A stretch of 64,000 nucleotides of DNA from Planctomycetota bacterium (GCA_020638635.1 JACKIE010000004.1:62001-126000); one strand, 5' to 3'; shown: positions 8,398 to 17,415, counted from the stretch's first letter. Notes: a model not told the origin generated them from the sequence alone. Program-made: numbers and translations.

Positions 8398-9552
8398 TTA
8401 CTTCGGCGGGGGCGGGGTGTCTTCGTAGATGCCCACCCACTCGTCGGCGAGGTGGGCGTCGTGAAACAGCAGCCAGGAACGCTCGGCCACGGCCGAGGCG
8501 CGCATGTGCTCGATGATTACCGGCATGGCCTGCCGCACGTCGGTCAGCGCGAGGTCGAGGTAGCTGTATTTCTTGCCCGTACCGGTTCCCACCACCACGC
8601 CAAGCTTCGCCTCGATCAGCGCCTCGTTGACTGCTTTCTCGACCTGTTTGCGCTCTTCCATGCGCGCGGCGATCTTGCGCCCGTCCCCGTCGAACTTCAG
8701 GAAGCAGAAGGTCTCGCCCACGCGCGAGTAGCGTCGCGAGTCGAACTTCTGGCCCAGCTGCGCGCAGGCGCTCATGCTTTCCAGCGCGCTGCTGCCCATG
8801 ATCAGGTCCTGCTGGCGCGGGTACTCGTCCTTGAGCGGCGGGCTCAGGCGCCACAGGCCCCACTGCAGGCGGTCCACGTTCATCAGCAGCGGTGTGTCAA
8901 ACAGGCGGGCGTCCACGCGCGTTACCTCGCCGAACACCTTGTCGCGCAGCTCTTCCAGGCGCGCCCAGTTGCTGCCGTCTTCGCGGTCCACGACCTCGAT
9001 ACGCCCGATCCAGCGCGCGAAATCTTCCTCGCCGAGCAGCGCTTCGGCCGCGATCGCGCCCTGTACCGCCGCCAGTTCCCGGTCGATGGCGTCCGGCAGG
9101 TAGAACTTCAGCGTCACGCGGTTCATGTCGTCGATCGCCGTGCTGACCTCGCAGTGGCCCAGCGGATTCTCGGTCTCGGCTTCCACGGCGGCCAGGGCTT
9201 CCTCGGGGTGTTCGGGCGGGCGCGCGTGCAGGAACTGCCAGCCCTGGATTTTCGGCGCGCGCGCGATGATGGCGTCCACCAGCGGGCGCAACTGCAGGCG
9301 GTGCTCGGGGGTGATGACCAGGCGGTCCACGTCGTCGGCCTCGGCGAATTCCCAGCCCAGGCGCTGGTCGATCTGCTCCAGGCTGCCGCGCATGAAGGCC
9401 GATACGTCGAATTCAGATTCATCGTTGATGCTGTCGTGGATCTCTGTCGCGTTCCCGGCGAAGGCGGCCCACCAGCGCTCGATGCGCGTCAGCACGGCCG
9501 TGCGCGAAGCGTTTTCCTCGTGGTCGTCGGGATCAGGGTAAAGCCACCGCAT
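8398..9552 (-). CDS. Unknown conserved protein, paralogue of the upstream gene
   Basis: 384 residues, starting MRWLYPDPDDHEENA and ending with EWVGIYEDTPPPPK. Soluble, no signal peptide or membrane helix. It aligns end to end with the gene just upstream (9584-10756): same N-terminus, a shared internal Tyr-Ser-Arg-x-x-E-T-F-C-(F/Y)-L-K motif, the A-L-T-D-V-R motif near the C-terminus, and the same Pro-rich end. The N-terminal R-x-x-x-W-W-x-A-F-A region and the later I-I-A-R-A-P-K-(I/L)-Q stretch are also common to both. This looks like a lineage-specific duplicated family. I recognise no catalytic motif and no named domain. Both genes are probably one transcript, read from right to left. Confidence 0.75.
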   Translation of the reverse strand: MRWLYPDPDDHEENASRTAVLTRIERWWAAFAGNATEIHDSINDESEFDVSAFMRGSLEQIDQRLGWEFAEADDVDRLVITPEHRLQLRPLVDAIIARAPKIQGWQFLHARPPEHPEEALAAVEAETENPLGHCEVSTAIDDMNRVTLKFYLPDAIDRELAAVQGAIAAEALLGEEDFARWIGRIEVVDREDGSNWARLEELRDKVFGEVTRVDARLFDTPLLMNVDRLQWGLWRLSPPLKDEYPRQQDLIMGSSALESMSACAQLGQKFDSRRYSRVGETFCFLKFDGDGRKIAARMEERKQVEKAVNEALIEAKLGVVVGTGTGKKYSYLDLALTDVRQAMPVIIEHMRASAVAERSWLLFHDAHLADEWVGIYEDTPPPPK

Positions 9553-9583
9553 CGGGGCAAGTTAGCCCGCACAGGCGCGCGGT

Positions 9584-10756
9584 CTAGGGGGGCGGCGGCG
9601 TGTCGTCCCAGATGCCGACCCACTCGGCGCACCAGTCGTAGTCGGCAAAACACAGCCAGGCGTCGGCCGGCGCGTCGTGCCTGCGCGCGAGTTCGCGGAT
9701 CAACGGAATCGCGGCCCGCACGTCGGTGAGCGCCAGCAGGGAATACCCGAACCACACGCCCGTGCCGCCGCCGCCCACGCAACCCAGCCCGGCTTCGCGC
9801 AGGGCGGCGTCCAGTTCGTCCTCGAGGGGGCGTCGGCGCTCAAACCGCTGGTCGCCGTCGAGTTCGGACTCGTCCAGCTTGAGATAGCAGAATGTTTCAT
9901 CCAGGCGGCTGTAGCGTCCCGAGTGAAACAACGTGCCGTTCACCAGCGCCTGCGTGATGCCCACATGCGGCGTTGTGGCGACCAGCAGGTCGCTCCAGCC
10001 TGTGGGTTCGCGGTCTTCATCGGCCGAGTTGATCTGCAGTGTGGTCCAGGCCGTGTCGGTCAGCCACGTACTCCAGGGCGTGTCGGGCAGGCTCTCGCGA
10101 ACGGCCTTGATGCCGCGCTGAAGGGCGTCGGCGGCCTGGCCGAAGGGCATCCAGCCTTCGCCCTCGGGGCGTTGAAGGGCGTCGATCACGCCGACCCAGC
10201 GGTCGAGCAGCTGCTCGCCGAAGAGGGATTCCGCGGCCACGAACGCGGCGTTGCGCGCGGTCTCGGGGTCGCTGACGCCGGGAAAGAAGAACAGGGTGTC
10301 GACCCGGTTGTTTTCCCCCAGGTCCACGCGGATCGAGCCCTTGCTGACGTCCACGCCGACGCGACCCTCCACGCTGCGGATCGCCCAATCGGGGCCTTCC
10401 GCGGGGCCTTCCGCGGGGCGTCCGTGGTAGAACTCGAAGTGCTGCAACTTCGGCGCCCGGGCAATGATCTCGGCTGTCAGGGGGTGCAGGCCGTACTCGC
10501 CTTCCGGCGAGATCGCCAGCCGGTGGCCTTCGCCGTGCAGGGCCGGGCCGAACTCCCACATCAGGCTTTTGTGGATTGCCTGCAGGCTGCTCTGCATGAG
10601 ATACACCAGCTCGAAATCGGCGCCGCCGCCGAACATGGCGTCAATCGCGTCAGCGTTTGCGGCAAACGCCCGCCACCACGCGTCGATGCGCCCACGCACG
10701 GCCTCGCGGGCGGCGTTTTCTTCGCGATCGTTCGGATCAGGGAACACCCAGCGCAT
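9584..10756 (-). CDS. Unknown conserved protein, tandem paralogue
   Basis: 390 residues. An in-frame ATG lies 17 codons further upstream (10807), but the start at 10756 is preferred because it gives MRWVFPDPNDREENA, matching the paralogue's first residues exactly in position. Like its neighbour it has R-I-D-A-W-W-R-A-F-A near residue 25, R-Y-S-R-L-D-E-T-F-C-Y-L-K in the C-terminal third and ends EWVGIWDDTPPPP. A Gly-rich loop (CVGGGGTG) stands where the paralogue has VVGTGTG; the pair of small loops could bind a phosphate or nucleotide, but no Walker-type motif is present. Function unknown. Only 31 bases separate the two genes. Confidence 0.75.
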   Translation of the reverse strand: MRWVFPDPNDREENAAREAVRGRIDAWWRAFAANADAIDAMFGGGADFELVYLMQSSLQAIHKSLMWEFGPALHGEGHRLAISPEGEYGLHPLTAEIIARAPKLQHFEFYHGRPAEGPAEGPDWAIRSVEGRVGVDVSKGSIRVDLGENNRVDTLFFFPGVSDPETARNAAFVAAESLFGEQLLDRWVGVIDALQRPEGEGWMPFGQAADALQRGIKAVRESLPDTPWSTWLTDTAWTTLQINSADEDREPTGWSDLLVATTPHVGITQALVNGTLFHSGRYSRLDETFCYLKLDESELDGDQRFERRRPLEDELDAALREAGLGCVGGGGTGVWFGYSLLALTDVRAAIPLIRELARRHDAPADAWLCFADYDWCAEWVGIWDDTPPPP

Positions 10757-10834
10757 GGCCGGATTCTGCATTGATCGAACGGGGCGGGAAAGCAGGAAGG
10801 GGCGCAAAGGCGCCCCTCCGGTGGTTTGTCGGAA

Positions 10835-12034
10835 CTACGGGTCGATGCGGGTTACGCTGTCGTTCTTGATGTCGCAGAAGTACAGCTTGCCGTCGGGGCC
10901 AAAGGCCAGGCCCGTGAGCGAGCCGGCGCCGCGCCCGGTGTCGAGCCAGTTGACCCGGTTGCCGGAAATGTCGAACGCGTGGATGATGCCGGTGGCGTGG
11001 TCCGACACGTAGATCAGGTTGTTGCGCAGGGCGATGCCGCTGGGTTGCGTCAGCACGCCGCCCGGCGCCACCACGGTTGTCAGGGTCGCGCCGGTTACCT
11101 CGTAATCCACGCCGTCGCCGCTGAACGACGCCACGGGTGATGAGCCCGCCGCGCCGGTGTTGGTGTGCAGCCGCACCAGCCGGCCGTTGCCGGTGTCGCA
11201 TATGTACAGCAGCGAATTGGCGGCGTCGAACACGAGGTGGCTGGGTACGCCGCTGGTCATCGCGAGTTGGCCGCGCACGTAGTGCCACTTGTAGCCGTCG
11301 GTGTGGTCGTCCTGGCCGGGGGTGTGGTCGCCGTTGAAGTTATAGCGCGTGACAGCCACCTGCGGGTTGCCGCCCACGATGCTGAAGTAGCAGATGCCCA
11401 GCGTCCAGGAGGTGTTGCCGGCCTCCCACGCGATTCCCTTGCCCCAGGTGGTCGAGTGCAGCATGTCGAGGTGGCTGGTGTTCCACTTGGACGGCAGCGG
11501 GTTGGGGACCTTGCCGATCACCGAGCGGTCGGCCGACCACAGCGTCGGGCCCATGAAGTTGTTGCCGCCGTTGCTGGAGTCCTGGCTGGTGGCGAACGTC
11601 CAGCCGTTGCCGGCGCTTGATGTCTGCGCGCCGAACGCGATGCCGCTGGGCTTTGAAAGGAAGTGCCCCCAGGCGCCGACTTCATCGCTGGCGTCAAGCT
11701 TGTCGCCGGTGAAGGCGCCGGCCAGCACGTTGTCGATAATGACGATCGATTCGTTGGCCTTGTTCACCACCCACAGCTCGTTGGGCGCCGCGCGCGAGAA
11801 GTCGAGATCCGTGGGGTCGGCATAGGAAATGCCCGGCACGGAGATCGGCGTCAACGTTACCGAGGAATACGAGTGGTCACCGGTTCCCAACTCGGGTGCC
11901 GGGACCGGCGGAGGTGGGGGCGGTGGCGGCGGTGTCGAGACGCCGCTCCCTCCGCCGGAGCTGCCTCCTTCGTTGCAGCCCCCCAGAACCAGCATCAATC
12001 CGCACAGGCAAGACCAGGCAATAACGCGTCGCAT
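10835..12034 (-). CDS. Lipoprotein with NHL/SMP-30-like beta-propeller
   Basis: 399 residues from the ATG at 12034, chosen because it places a signal peptide right at the start (MRRVIAWSCLCGLMLVLGGC) with a clear lipobox LGGC. A Gly/Ser then Pro-rich spacer follows (nine prolines in a row). The rest is a propeller: repeated units such as LWVVNKANESIVIID, NSLLYICDTGNGRLVRL, NNLIYVSDHATGIIHAFD and DGKLYFCDIKNDSVTRID, the pattern of NHL or SMP-30-like blades. Such proteins usually act outside the cytoplasm in binding or, rarely, lactonase activity; no metal-binding lactonase residues can be identified with confidence. Likely anchored in a membrane and exposed to the periplasm or surface. Confidence 0.8.
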   Translation of the reverse strand: MRRVIAWSCLCGLMLVLGGCNEGGSSGGGSGVSTPPPPPPPPPVPAPELGTGDHSYSSVTLTPISVPGISYADPTDLDFSRAAPNELWVVNKANESIVIIDNVLAGAFTGDKLDASDEVGAWGHFLSKPSGIAFGAQTSSAGNGWTFATSQDSSNGGNNFMGPTLWSADRSVIGKVPNPLPSKWNTSHLDMLHSTTWGKGIAWEAGNTSWTLGICYFSIVGGNPQVAVTRYNFNGDHTPGQDDHTDGYKWHYVRGQLAMTSGVPSHLVFDAANSLLYICDTGNGRLVRLHTNTGAAGSSPVASFSGDGVDYEVTGATLTTVVAPGGVLTQPSGIALRNNLIYVSDHATGIIHAFDISGNRVNWLDTGRGAGSLTGLAFGPDGKLYFCDIKNDSVTRIDP

Positions 12035-12231
12035 CGGAAACCTCCCCCGAGGAACCCATCGCACCAGCAGTTTTGCCCAGTGACCGACACAAACGGCGAG
12101 CGCGGTCCCAAGTTCAAAAAATAGGCAGATATCGAATGGTTTTGGCTTGAAGGAAAGTGAAAGACGCTAACTCGCACTGATCGCATCGGAATAGCCGCCC
12201 TCATGGCGACGTTCAGGACTCGATGCTCTGA

Positions 12232-12426
12232 CTGCTCGAAAGCGGCGTCCGTTGGACGCTCCGGAAGCTGACCGGCTCAAGCAAGGGCGGCGACTACTGC
12301 TGGTCTGTGTTCAGCGGCAGTGCCACCGCCGACCCGTGGTACCTGGGCGGCAAGCCCCACCAGCCGCCGGGCAAGCCCGCCGACCCGCCGCCGGAGGACT
12401 CCGGCGAGTTCAAGGCCGTTGAGTGA
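12232..12426 (+). pseudogene. Possible gene remnant upstream of dapB
   Basis: A frame open from 12232 to a TGA at 12424 encodes a protein-like C-terminus (RWTLRKLTGSSKGGDYCW, then a Pro-rich tail ending EDSGEFKAVE), but there is no ATG, GTG or TTG to start it and a stop lies directly upstream at 12229. Amino-acid composition looks real rather than a shadow of another gene. It may be the 3' end of a decayed gene, or a frameshifted one: another frame upstream begins at an ATG at 12203 and has a C-x-x-C pair. The rest of the 12035-12493 gap shows AT-richer sequence near 12115-12180, which may hold promoters for the divergent lipoprotein. Confidence 0.3.
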
Positions 12427-12493
12427 CTCCGGCGGCTTGAAGCCGTCGCAACTCATGCGCAAGATGCGCATGCCACCGACCACCGGAGTCACC

Positions 12494-13282
12494 ATGGCCC
12501 TGAAGATTGCACTGAACGGCGCGGCCGGACGCATGGGCCGCCGCATTGCCGACCTTGCCGCACACGCGGGCCATGAAGTCGTGGCGCCGATCGACCACAA
12601 GTTCGTGGGCGAGGTCTACGGCGCGGTGATCAACGACCTGCGCTTCCGCAGCGAAGTCGTCGGCGAATACCACGGCGGCGCCGACGTGCTGATCGACTTC
12701 AGCCTGCCCGAGGGATTTCGCGCGCGGCTGGCCGATTGCCTGAAGCACGGCACGCCGCTGGTGTCGGGCACCACGGGGCTCACGGCCGACGACTACCTGG
12801 GCCTCGACGAAGCGGCGAAGACGATCCCGGTGCTGTGGGCGCCCAACATGAGCGTGGGCGTGAATCTGCTGTTCGCGCTGGCGAAGCAGGCTGCCGCCGC
12901 GCTGCCCGAAAGCTACGACATCGAGATCATCGAGATGCACCACCGCCGGAAAATCGACGCGCCCAGCGGCACGGCGCTGGGGCTGCTGCGCGCCGTGTGC
13001 GCGGGCAACGGGCGCAATCCCGCCGAGGTTTCCCGCCACGGGCGCGAGGGCCACACCGGCGAGCGCTCGCGCACCGAGATCGGCATGCACGCACTGCGCG
13101 GCGGCGACGTGGTCGGCGACCACACCGTGGTGTTCGCTACCGAGGGCGAGCGCATCGAGCTGACCCATAAGGCCAGCAGCCGCGACACCTTCGCGGGCGG
13201 CGCGCTGCGCGCGGCCGAGTGGCTGGCGGGCCGCAAGCCCGGCCTGTACGGAATGCACGAGGTTCTTGGGTTGCCGGGGTAA
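12494..13282 (+). CDS. dapB: 4-hydroxy-tetrahydrodipicolinate reductase
   Basis: 262 residues, the usual family length. Reduces 4-hydroxy-tetrahydrodipicolinate with NAD(P)H in the lysine and meso-diaminopimelate pathway, in the cytoplasm. The N-terminal Rossmann motif is NGAAGRMGRRI (residues about 8-18). The conserved VLIDFSLPEG and SGTTGL blocks are present, as is the catalytic/substrate region EMHHRRKIDAPSGTAL (about 150-165) with the active His-His-x-x-K. The start ATG at 12494 gives the normal N-terminus; frames further upstream are unlike the family. No other lysine gene is adjacent. A large inverted repeat follows. Confidence 0.95.
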   Translation: MALKIALNGAAGRMGRRIADLAAHAGHEVVAPIDHKFVGEVYGAVINDLRFRSEVVGEYHGGADVLIDFSLPEGFRARLADCLKHGTPLVSGTTGLTADDYLGLDEAAKTIPVLWAPNMSVGVNLLFALAKQAAAALPESYDIEIIEMHHRRKIDAPSGTALGLLRAVCAGNGRNPAEVSRHGREGHTGERSRTEIGMHALRGGDVVGDHTVVFATEGERIELTHKASSRDTFAGGALRAAEWLAGRKPGLYGMHEVLGLPG

Positions 13283-13283
13283 G

Positions 13284-13438
13284 CCAGGGGTCAGGTTACA
13301 GGGTTCAGGGTTGACGGGCGGACGTCCCCGAAGCGACGGACGTGCCCCCGCACGTTCCGTGGCTGCCTGACGGCACGAACACGGAGACTCGCGCGATCGC
13401 GGTTCCGTGCAACCGGAAACCTGTTCCCTGCAACCTGG
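13284..13438. repeat. Inverted-repeat element built from a repeated short word
   Basis: The left arm (13284-13313) and right arm (13410-13438) are imperfect inverted copies. Within the left arm the word CAGGTTACAGGGTTCAGGGTT is itself a series of near-repeats. Between the arms sits a second hairpin (13336-13360, centred on CCCC). It fills the gap after dapB and resembles in design the other self-similar palindromes in this window. Confidence 0.55.
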
Positions 13439-13450
13439 TTTAAAACAAGG

Positions 13451-13475
13451 CGGCCCGGCGATACTCGCCGGGCCG
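13451..13475. terminator. Terminator between convergent dapB and the HTH-receiver gene
   Basis: Perfect 11-base stem (13451-13461 with 13465-13475) around a 3-base loop. Read on the minus strand it is followed by a T-rich stretch (TTGTTTT), so it best suits the minus-strand gene ending at 13493. Confidence 0.7.
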
Positions 13476-13492
13476 TGAGGGAGCGCCACTCC

Positions 13493-14251
13493 CTAGGTAC
13501 CGAAATCGTCTTCCTCGTCGGGCCCGGCCAGCACACCGCCATGGGTGGTGCGATGGGATTGCTTCGGCGGGGCCTTACGGGTCATGCGCTCGTCGGAATC
13601 CGCGCCGACTTCACCGGTCTTGGGCGCGACGCGTTTGGTCAGCTTGCCGGTGATCTCGCCCGTGGTGGCTCGACCGCTGGTGCCGATGATGACAGGGCCG
13701 ATCAGGTTTACGATGCGCTCGACCAGCGACTCGACCTCAAAGGGCTTGGGTACGAAATCGTCAGCGCCAGCATCAAGCAGCGCGTCGATCTTTTCCTGGT
13801 CCGTTTCGGCACTGATGCCGATCACGGCCGTGTCGCGCAGCTTCGGCAGACTGCGAACGGATCTACACACGCTTGCGCCGGACATGTCCGGGCCGACTTC
13901 CAGCTCAACCAGCACGACGTTGGGCTGGAACTTGCCGAGCAGATAGCCCGCTTGGAACGGGTCACGCGCGGCCTCTACCTGGTACTCATAGTCACGCAGC
14001 GCTTTGGCGAGTGTGGACGCAAATCTGGGGTCCGGGTCTAGAATCAGCGCACGGTTGTTGCGCGAGATCAGTGAGGTCGTGGGCAGGCTGCGCCGATGAC
14101 AGAAATCATCGAGATCCTCCTGCGAAACGCGCGCATGCCCGCCAGGTGTGCGGTGGATAGAAAGCAAGCCTTTGCGAATGGCGCCGATGATGGTGTTACG
14201 GTGCACATTGCAGATTTTGGCTACTTCGCTGGTGGTGTAATACTTGGTCAC
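13493..14251 (-). CDS. HTH (excisionase-like) plus receiver-domain protein with Glu at the phospho-site
   Basis: 252 residues from GTG at 14251, supported by GGAG about ten bases upstream; a TTG at 14332 would add 27 residues that look unlike protein. Residues 3-53 are a MerR/excisionase-type helix-turn-helix (YYTTSEVAKICNVHRNTI, then HRTPGGHARVSQEDL). Residues 67-185 are a receiver fold: acidic residues Asp72 and Asp74, the switch Ser/Thr region IGISAE and the conserved Lys169 in VPKPF. At the normal phospho-Asp position (VVLVELEVG) there is Glu116. This should mimic or replace phosphorylation. The tail is basic and disordered. Likely a DNA-binding regulator that does not need a histidine kinase. 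Confidence 0.8.
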   Translation of the reverse strand: MTKYYTTSEVAKICNVHRNTIIGAIRKGLLSIHRTPGGHARVSQEDLDDFCHRRSLPTTSLISRNNRALILDPDPRFASTLAKALRDYEYQVEAARDPFQAGYLLGKFQPNVVLVELEVGPDMSGASVCRSVRSLPKLRDTAVIGISAETDQEKIDALLDAGADDFVPKPFEVESLVERIVNLIGPVIIGTSGRATTGEITGKLTKRVAPKTGEVGADSDERMTRKAPPKQSHRTTHGGVLAGPDEEDDFGT

Positions 14252-14350
14252 GGCCTGGCTACTCCGCGCTGAGAAAATCCCGGTTGCCAACTCAATGTAT
14301 AAGTAGAGATTGTATGGTTGTTTGCCGCGCAAGTCGATGCAAAAGGCGCG

Positions 14351-14366
14351 TTGACCTTTCGGTCAA
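14351..14366. promoter_or_regulatory. Perfect palindrome upstream of the HTH-receiver gene
   Basis: TTGACCTTTCGGTCAA: two 6-base half-sites with a 4-base spacer, 100 bases upstream of the GTG start of the HTH-receiver gene, in the 350-base AT-richer gap (14252-14601) between that gene and mutS. It could be an operator, possibly for autoregulation, or a small RNA hairpin. Nothing else in this gap looks coding. Confidence 0.45.
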
Positions 14367-14601
14367 AGACTCCAAACTGGTCGGTGCCACAGTTATAAGT
14401 TTCGCCATGGTAGCAACTTAGGAATCAACATCTAATCCGTCAAATGCACTACATGCTGGGCGATTAGTGCGCGTGATAAGGCGTTTCTACTACACTTCGC
14501 ACATCCTGCACTCGCTTTGCTGGTCAATCTGGGCGTTGAATGTTGGAGAGCATCAGGCTGCTGCGCGCAGGCACGTCAGGCTTCAGCCTGGGGCTGAGCG
14601 T

Positions 14602-17235
14602 TCATTCGCGCGCCAGGCTCTTCAGGCGCAGCAACTCGGCAAGCGCTTGCTCGGGCGTTATGCCCGAGGTGTCCAAGCCGTTCAGTTCCTTCAATGCGCG
14701 GTTCTCGGACACGCTGAACAGGCTCAACTGCACTTGCTGTGGACGCTTCAGCTTCGGGCCGCCGGCCGGCTCGCCCTTCAGGGCTTTGCCTGAAAGCACC
14801 GGGCTGTCGGCCTCCAGCTTGCCCAGGATGGCGGACGCCCGTCCCACCACGCCGGGCGGGATGCCCGCCAGCTTGGCGACGTGGATGCCGTAGCTGCGGT
14901 CAGCGCCCCCTTCGGCGATCTGGTGCAGGAAGATCAGCTCGTCGTTCCATTCGCGCACCACCACGTTCAGGTTCACCACGCCCTCGAACTGCAGCGCTAG
15001 CTGCGTCAGCTCGTGATAATGCGTCGCGAAAAAGGTGCGCGCCTTCACCTCACGCAGCAGGTATTCGCTGACCGCCCAGGCGATGCTGACGCCATCAAAT
15101 GTGCTGGTGCCACGGCCGACTTCATCCAGCACGATCAGCGACTTCGCGCTGGCGTGGTTCAGGATGTTGGCGGTCTCGGCCATTTCCACCATGAAGGTGC
15201 TCTGGCCCTTGCCGATGTCGTCGGCGCTGCCCAGGCGCGTGAAGATGCGGTCCGCCACGCCGATCACCGCCTGCTTGGCCGGCACGAAGCTGCCGGCCTG
15301 GGCCAGCAGCACGCACAGCGCCACGGTGCGCACGTAGGTGCTTTTGCCCGCCATATTCGGGCCCGTTACGATCGCCATGCTGGCGCCGTTCTCCAGCAGT
15401 GCGTCGTTGGGCACGCACTTGCCCGGCTCCAGCGCTTGCTCAAGCACCGGGTGGCGCGCCTGCACCAGCCGCAAGATCGCGGAATCCTCCAGCACCGGCC
15501 GACACCAGCCGCGCTCGTGGGCGACCAGGGCCAGGCCTGCCAGCGCGTCCACCAGCGCCACCAGCCGCGCGCTGGCCAGCAGGCGCGGGGTGTGGGTGGT
15601 CAGCTCTTCGCGCAGCTGGCTGAACAGCTGGGTTTCGAGCGCTAGGATGCGCTTCTCGGCGTTCAGGATGCGCGACTCGTAGTCTTTCAGCTCCGGCGTG
15701 ATGTAGCGCTCCGCGGCCTTGAGCGTCTGCTTGCGGATGTAATTGCCGGGCACCTTGTCAGCTTGGGCGTGCGTGACCTCGATGTAGTAGCCGAACACGT
15801 TGTTGAAGCCGACCTTCAGGCTGGGGATCCCGCTGCGCTCGATCTCCTGCTCCTGAAAGCGTGCCATCCAGGACTTGCCGTCGCGGCCCAGGCGGCGCAA
15901 CTCATCCAGTTCGGCGTTTACGCCCGGCCGGATGATGCCGCCCTCTTTCAGGGTGACGGGAGGGTCGTCGGCCAGGCGCTCTTCCAGCAGCGCGCGCAAG
16001 TCGGCCAGCGCGTCCAGCTGCTCACCGGCATAGCTCAGCAGCGAACTCTCCGTGCCGCCCAGGGCCCCGCGCAGCAGGGGCAGGCGCTGCAACGCCAATC
16101 GCAGGCCGCCGAGGTCGCGCGGGGTCACGCGCCCGGTGCCCAGCCGCCCGGCCAGGCGCTCGAGGTCTGGCAGGCCCTGCAGTGCCTCGCGGATCAGGCC
16201 CAGGCGGCGCGGCGTGTGCACCAGCTCATCGACCGCGGCGTGGCGGGCGTTGATCTTGCGCGGGTCGGTGAGCGGCCCGGTCAGCCAGCCACGCAACTCG
16301 CGGGCACCCATGGCCGTGGCCGTGCGGTCCACGCAGTCGAGCAGGCTGCCGGCGCGCTTGCCCTCGCGCAGGGTGCGGGTGACCTCCAGCGCGTCGAGTG
16401 TGGCGCGGTCCAGCGCCATGACCTCACCGGGGTGAAAGCGTTCCAGCGAACGGATGTGCGCAAGCTTGCCGCGCTGGTTCTCGTTCAGGTACAGCAGCAG
16501 GGCGCCGGCGGCCGCGAGCTCGGGGCCTTTGGAATCTTCAAAGCCGAAGCCCTGCAGTGTCTGGACGCCGAAGTGGCGGTGCAGTTCTTCGACGGCACGA
16601 TTGCTGTCAAAGCTGAAATCGGCGGCCGCGGTCAGGCTGGCGCGCAGGCCTTGGCGCAGGCGGCTGAGCTGCTCGCGGTCGGAGGCCCAGAGTTTCTCGG
16701 GCAGCAGCAATTCGGCGGGGTCGAGGCGCGCGATCGCGGCCTCGAGCTGGTGCTCGGGCAATGCTGCGCACTGGAAACGCCCGGTGCTGAGCTCGGCCCA
16801 GGCGAGGCCGCCATCTCCCTTTTTTGGGGGCAGCCAGGCCGCGATGATGCTGGGCTTGCGGGCGTCCAGCAGGGACTCCTCCAGCACCGTGCCGGGCGTG
16901 ATCACGCGCGTGACGTCGCGCTTGACGAGGCCTTTGGCCTCGGCCGGGTCTTCGATCTGCTCGCAGATCACCACGCGCAAGCCGGCCTCGAGCAGCCGCG
17001 GCAGGTGCTGGTCGAGTGCGCGCAGGGGGAAGCCCGCCATGTCGATGGGGTTGCCCTGTGAATCGTCGCCGCGGGTGGTGAGCGTGATGCCGAGCGTATC
17101 GGCGAGCTGGCGGGCGTCCTCAAAGAAGGTCTCGAAGAAGTCGCCCATCTGGTAAAGCAGCAAAGCGCCCGCATGAGCGGCCTTCAGCTCGCGGTATTGC
17201 TTCATCGCCGGTGAGTCTTCGCCCTTGCCAGCCAT
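14602..17235 (-). CDS. mutS: DNA mismatch repair protein MutS
   Basis: 877 residues from the ATG at 17235 (MAGKGEDSPAMKQYRELK), a normal MutS length; an upstream in-frame start would add an unlikely extension. Recognises mismatches and recruits MutL. The mismatch-binding Phe-x-Glu is at residues 33-35 (GDFFETF). The connector and lever domains follow (ITPGTVLEE, then DCVDRTATAMGARELR). The clamp region is near 470-560 (GFNNVFGYYIEVTHA). The ATPase has Walker A GPNMAGKST near residue 625, Walker B LIVLDEVGRGTSTFDG and FATHYHEL. The C-terminus ends in a short helical dimerisation tail. No mutL is nearby. It stands alone on the minus strand and its 3' end lies against the regulator's upstream gap. 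Confidence 0.97.
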   Translation of the reverse strand: MAGKGEDSPAMKQYRELKAAHAGALLLYQMGDFFETFFEDARQLADTLGITLTTRGDDSQGNPIDMAGFPLRALDQHLPRLLEAGLRVVICEQIEDPAEAKGLVKRDVTRVITPGTVLEESLLDARKPSIIAAWLPPKKGDGGLAWAELSTGRFQCAALPEHQLEAAIARLDPAELLLPEKLWASDREQLSRLRQGLRASLTAAADFSFDSNRAVEELHRHFGVQTLQGFGFEDSKGPELAAAGALLLYLNENQRGKLAHIRSLERFHPGEVMALDRATLDALEVTRTLREGKRAGSLLDCVDRTATAMGARELRGWLTGPLTDPRKINARHAAVDELVHTPRRLGLIREALQGLPDLERLAGRLGTGRVTPRDLGGLRLALQRLPLLRGALGGTESSLLSYAGEQLDALADLRALLEERLADDPPVTLKEGGIIRPGVNAELDELRRLGRDGKSWMARFQEQEIERSGIPSLKVGFNNVFGYYIEVTHAQADKVPGNYIRKQTLKAAERYITPELKDYESRILNAEKRILALETQLFSQLREELTTHTPRLLASARLVALVDALAGLALVAHERGWCRPVLEDSAILRLVQARHPVLEQALEPGKCVPNDALLENGASMAIVTGPNMAGKSTYVRTVALCVLLAQAGSFVPAKQAVIGVADRIFTRLGSADDIGKGQSTFMVEMAETANILNHASAKSLIVLDEVGRGTSTFDGVSIAWAVSEYLLREVKARTFFATHYHELTQLALQFEGVVNLNVVVREWNDELIFLHQIAEGGADRSYGIHVAKLAGIPPGVVGRASAILGKLEADSPVLSGKALKGEPAGGPKLKRPQQVQLSLFSVSENRALKELNGLDTSGITPEQALAELLRLKSLARE

Positions 17236-17415
17236 GGCGGCAAGATAGCAGCCGGGAGCCCTTTGCAAAGCTTGCAAGGCACTCGGTGCAGGCAGGGTCG
17301 CCCGGAACACGCCGGGCTGCCCGATTCGCCACGGGCGAAGTATCAGTGGTTTTCGGCGCAGGCGCGGGCTGGTCGTACTACACTCGGGGCCTTATCTTCG
17401 TTCATGGAGACGGAG

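Noticed and set aside
15763..17061. Open frame of 432 codons on the plus strand inside mutS
   Set aside because: mutS is certain on the other strand, the plus frame is Gln/Ala/Gly-rich without any motif.
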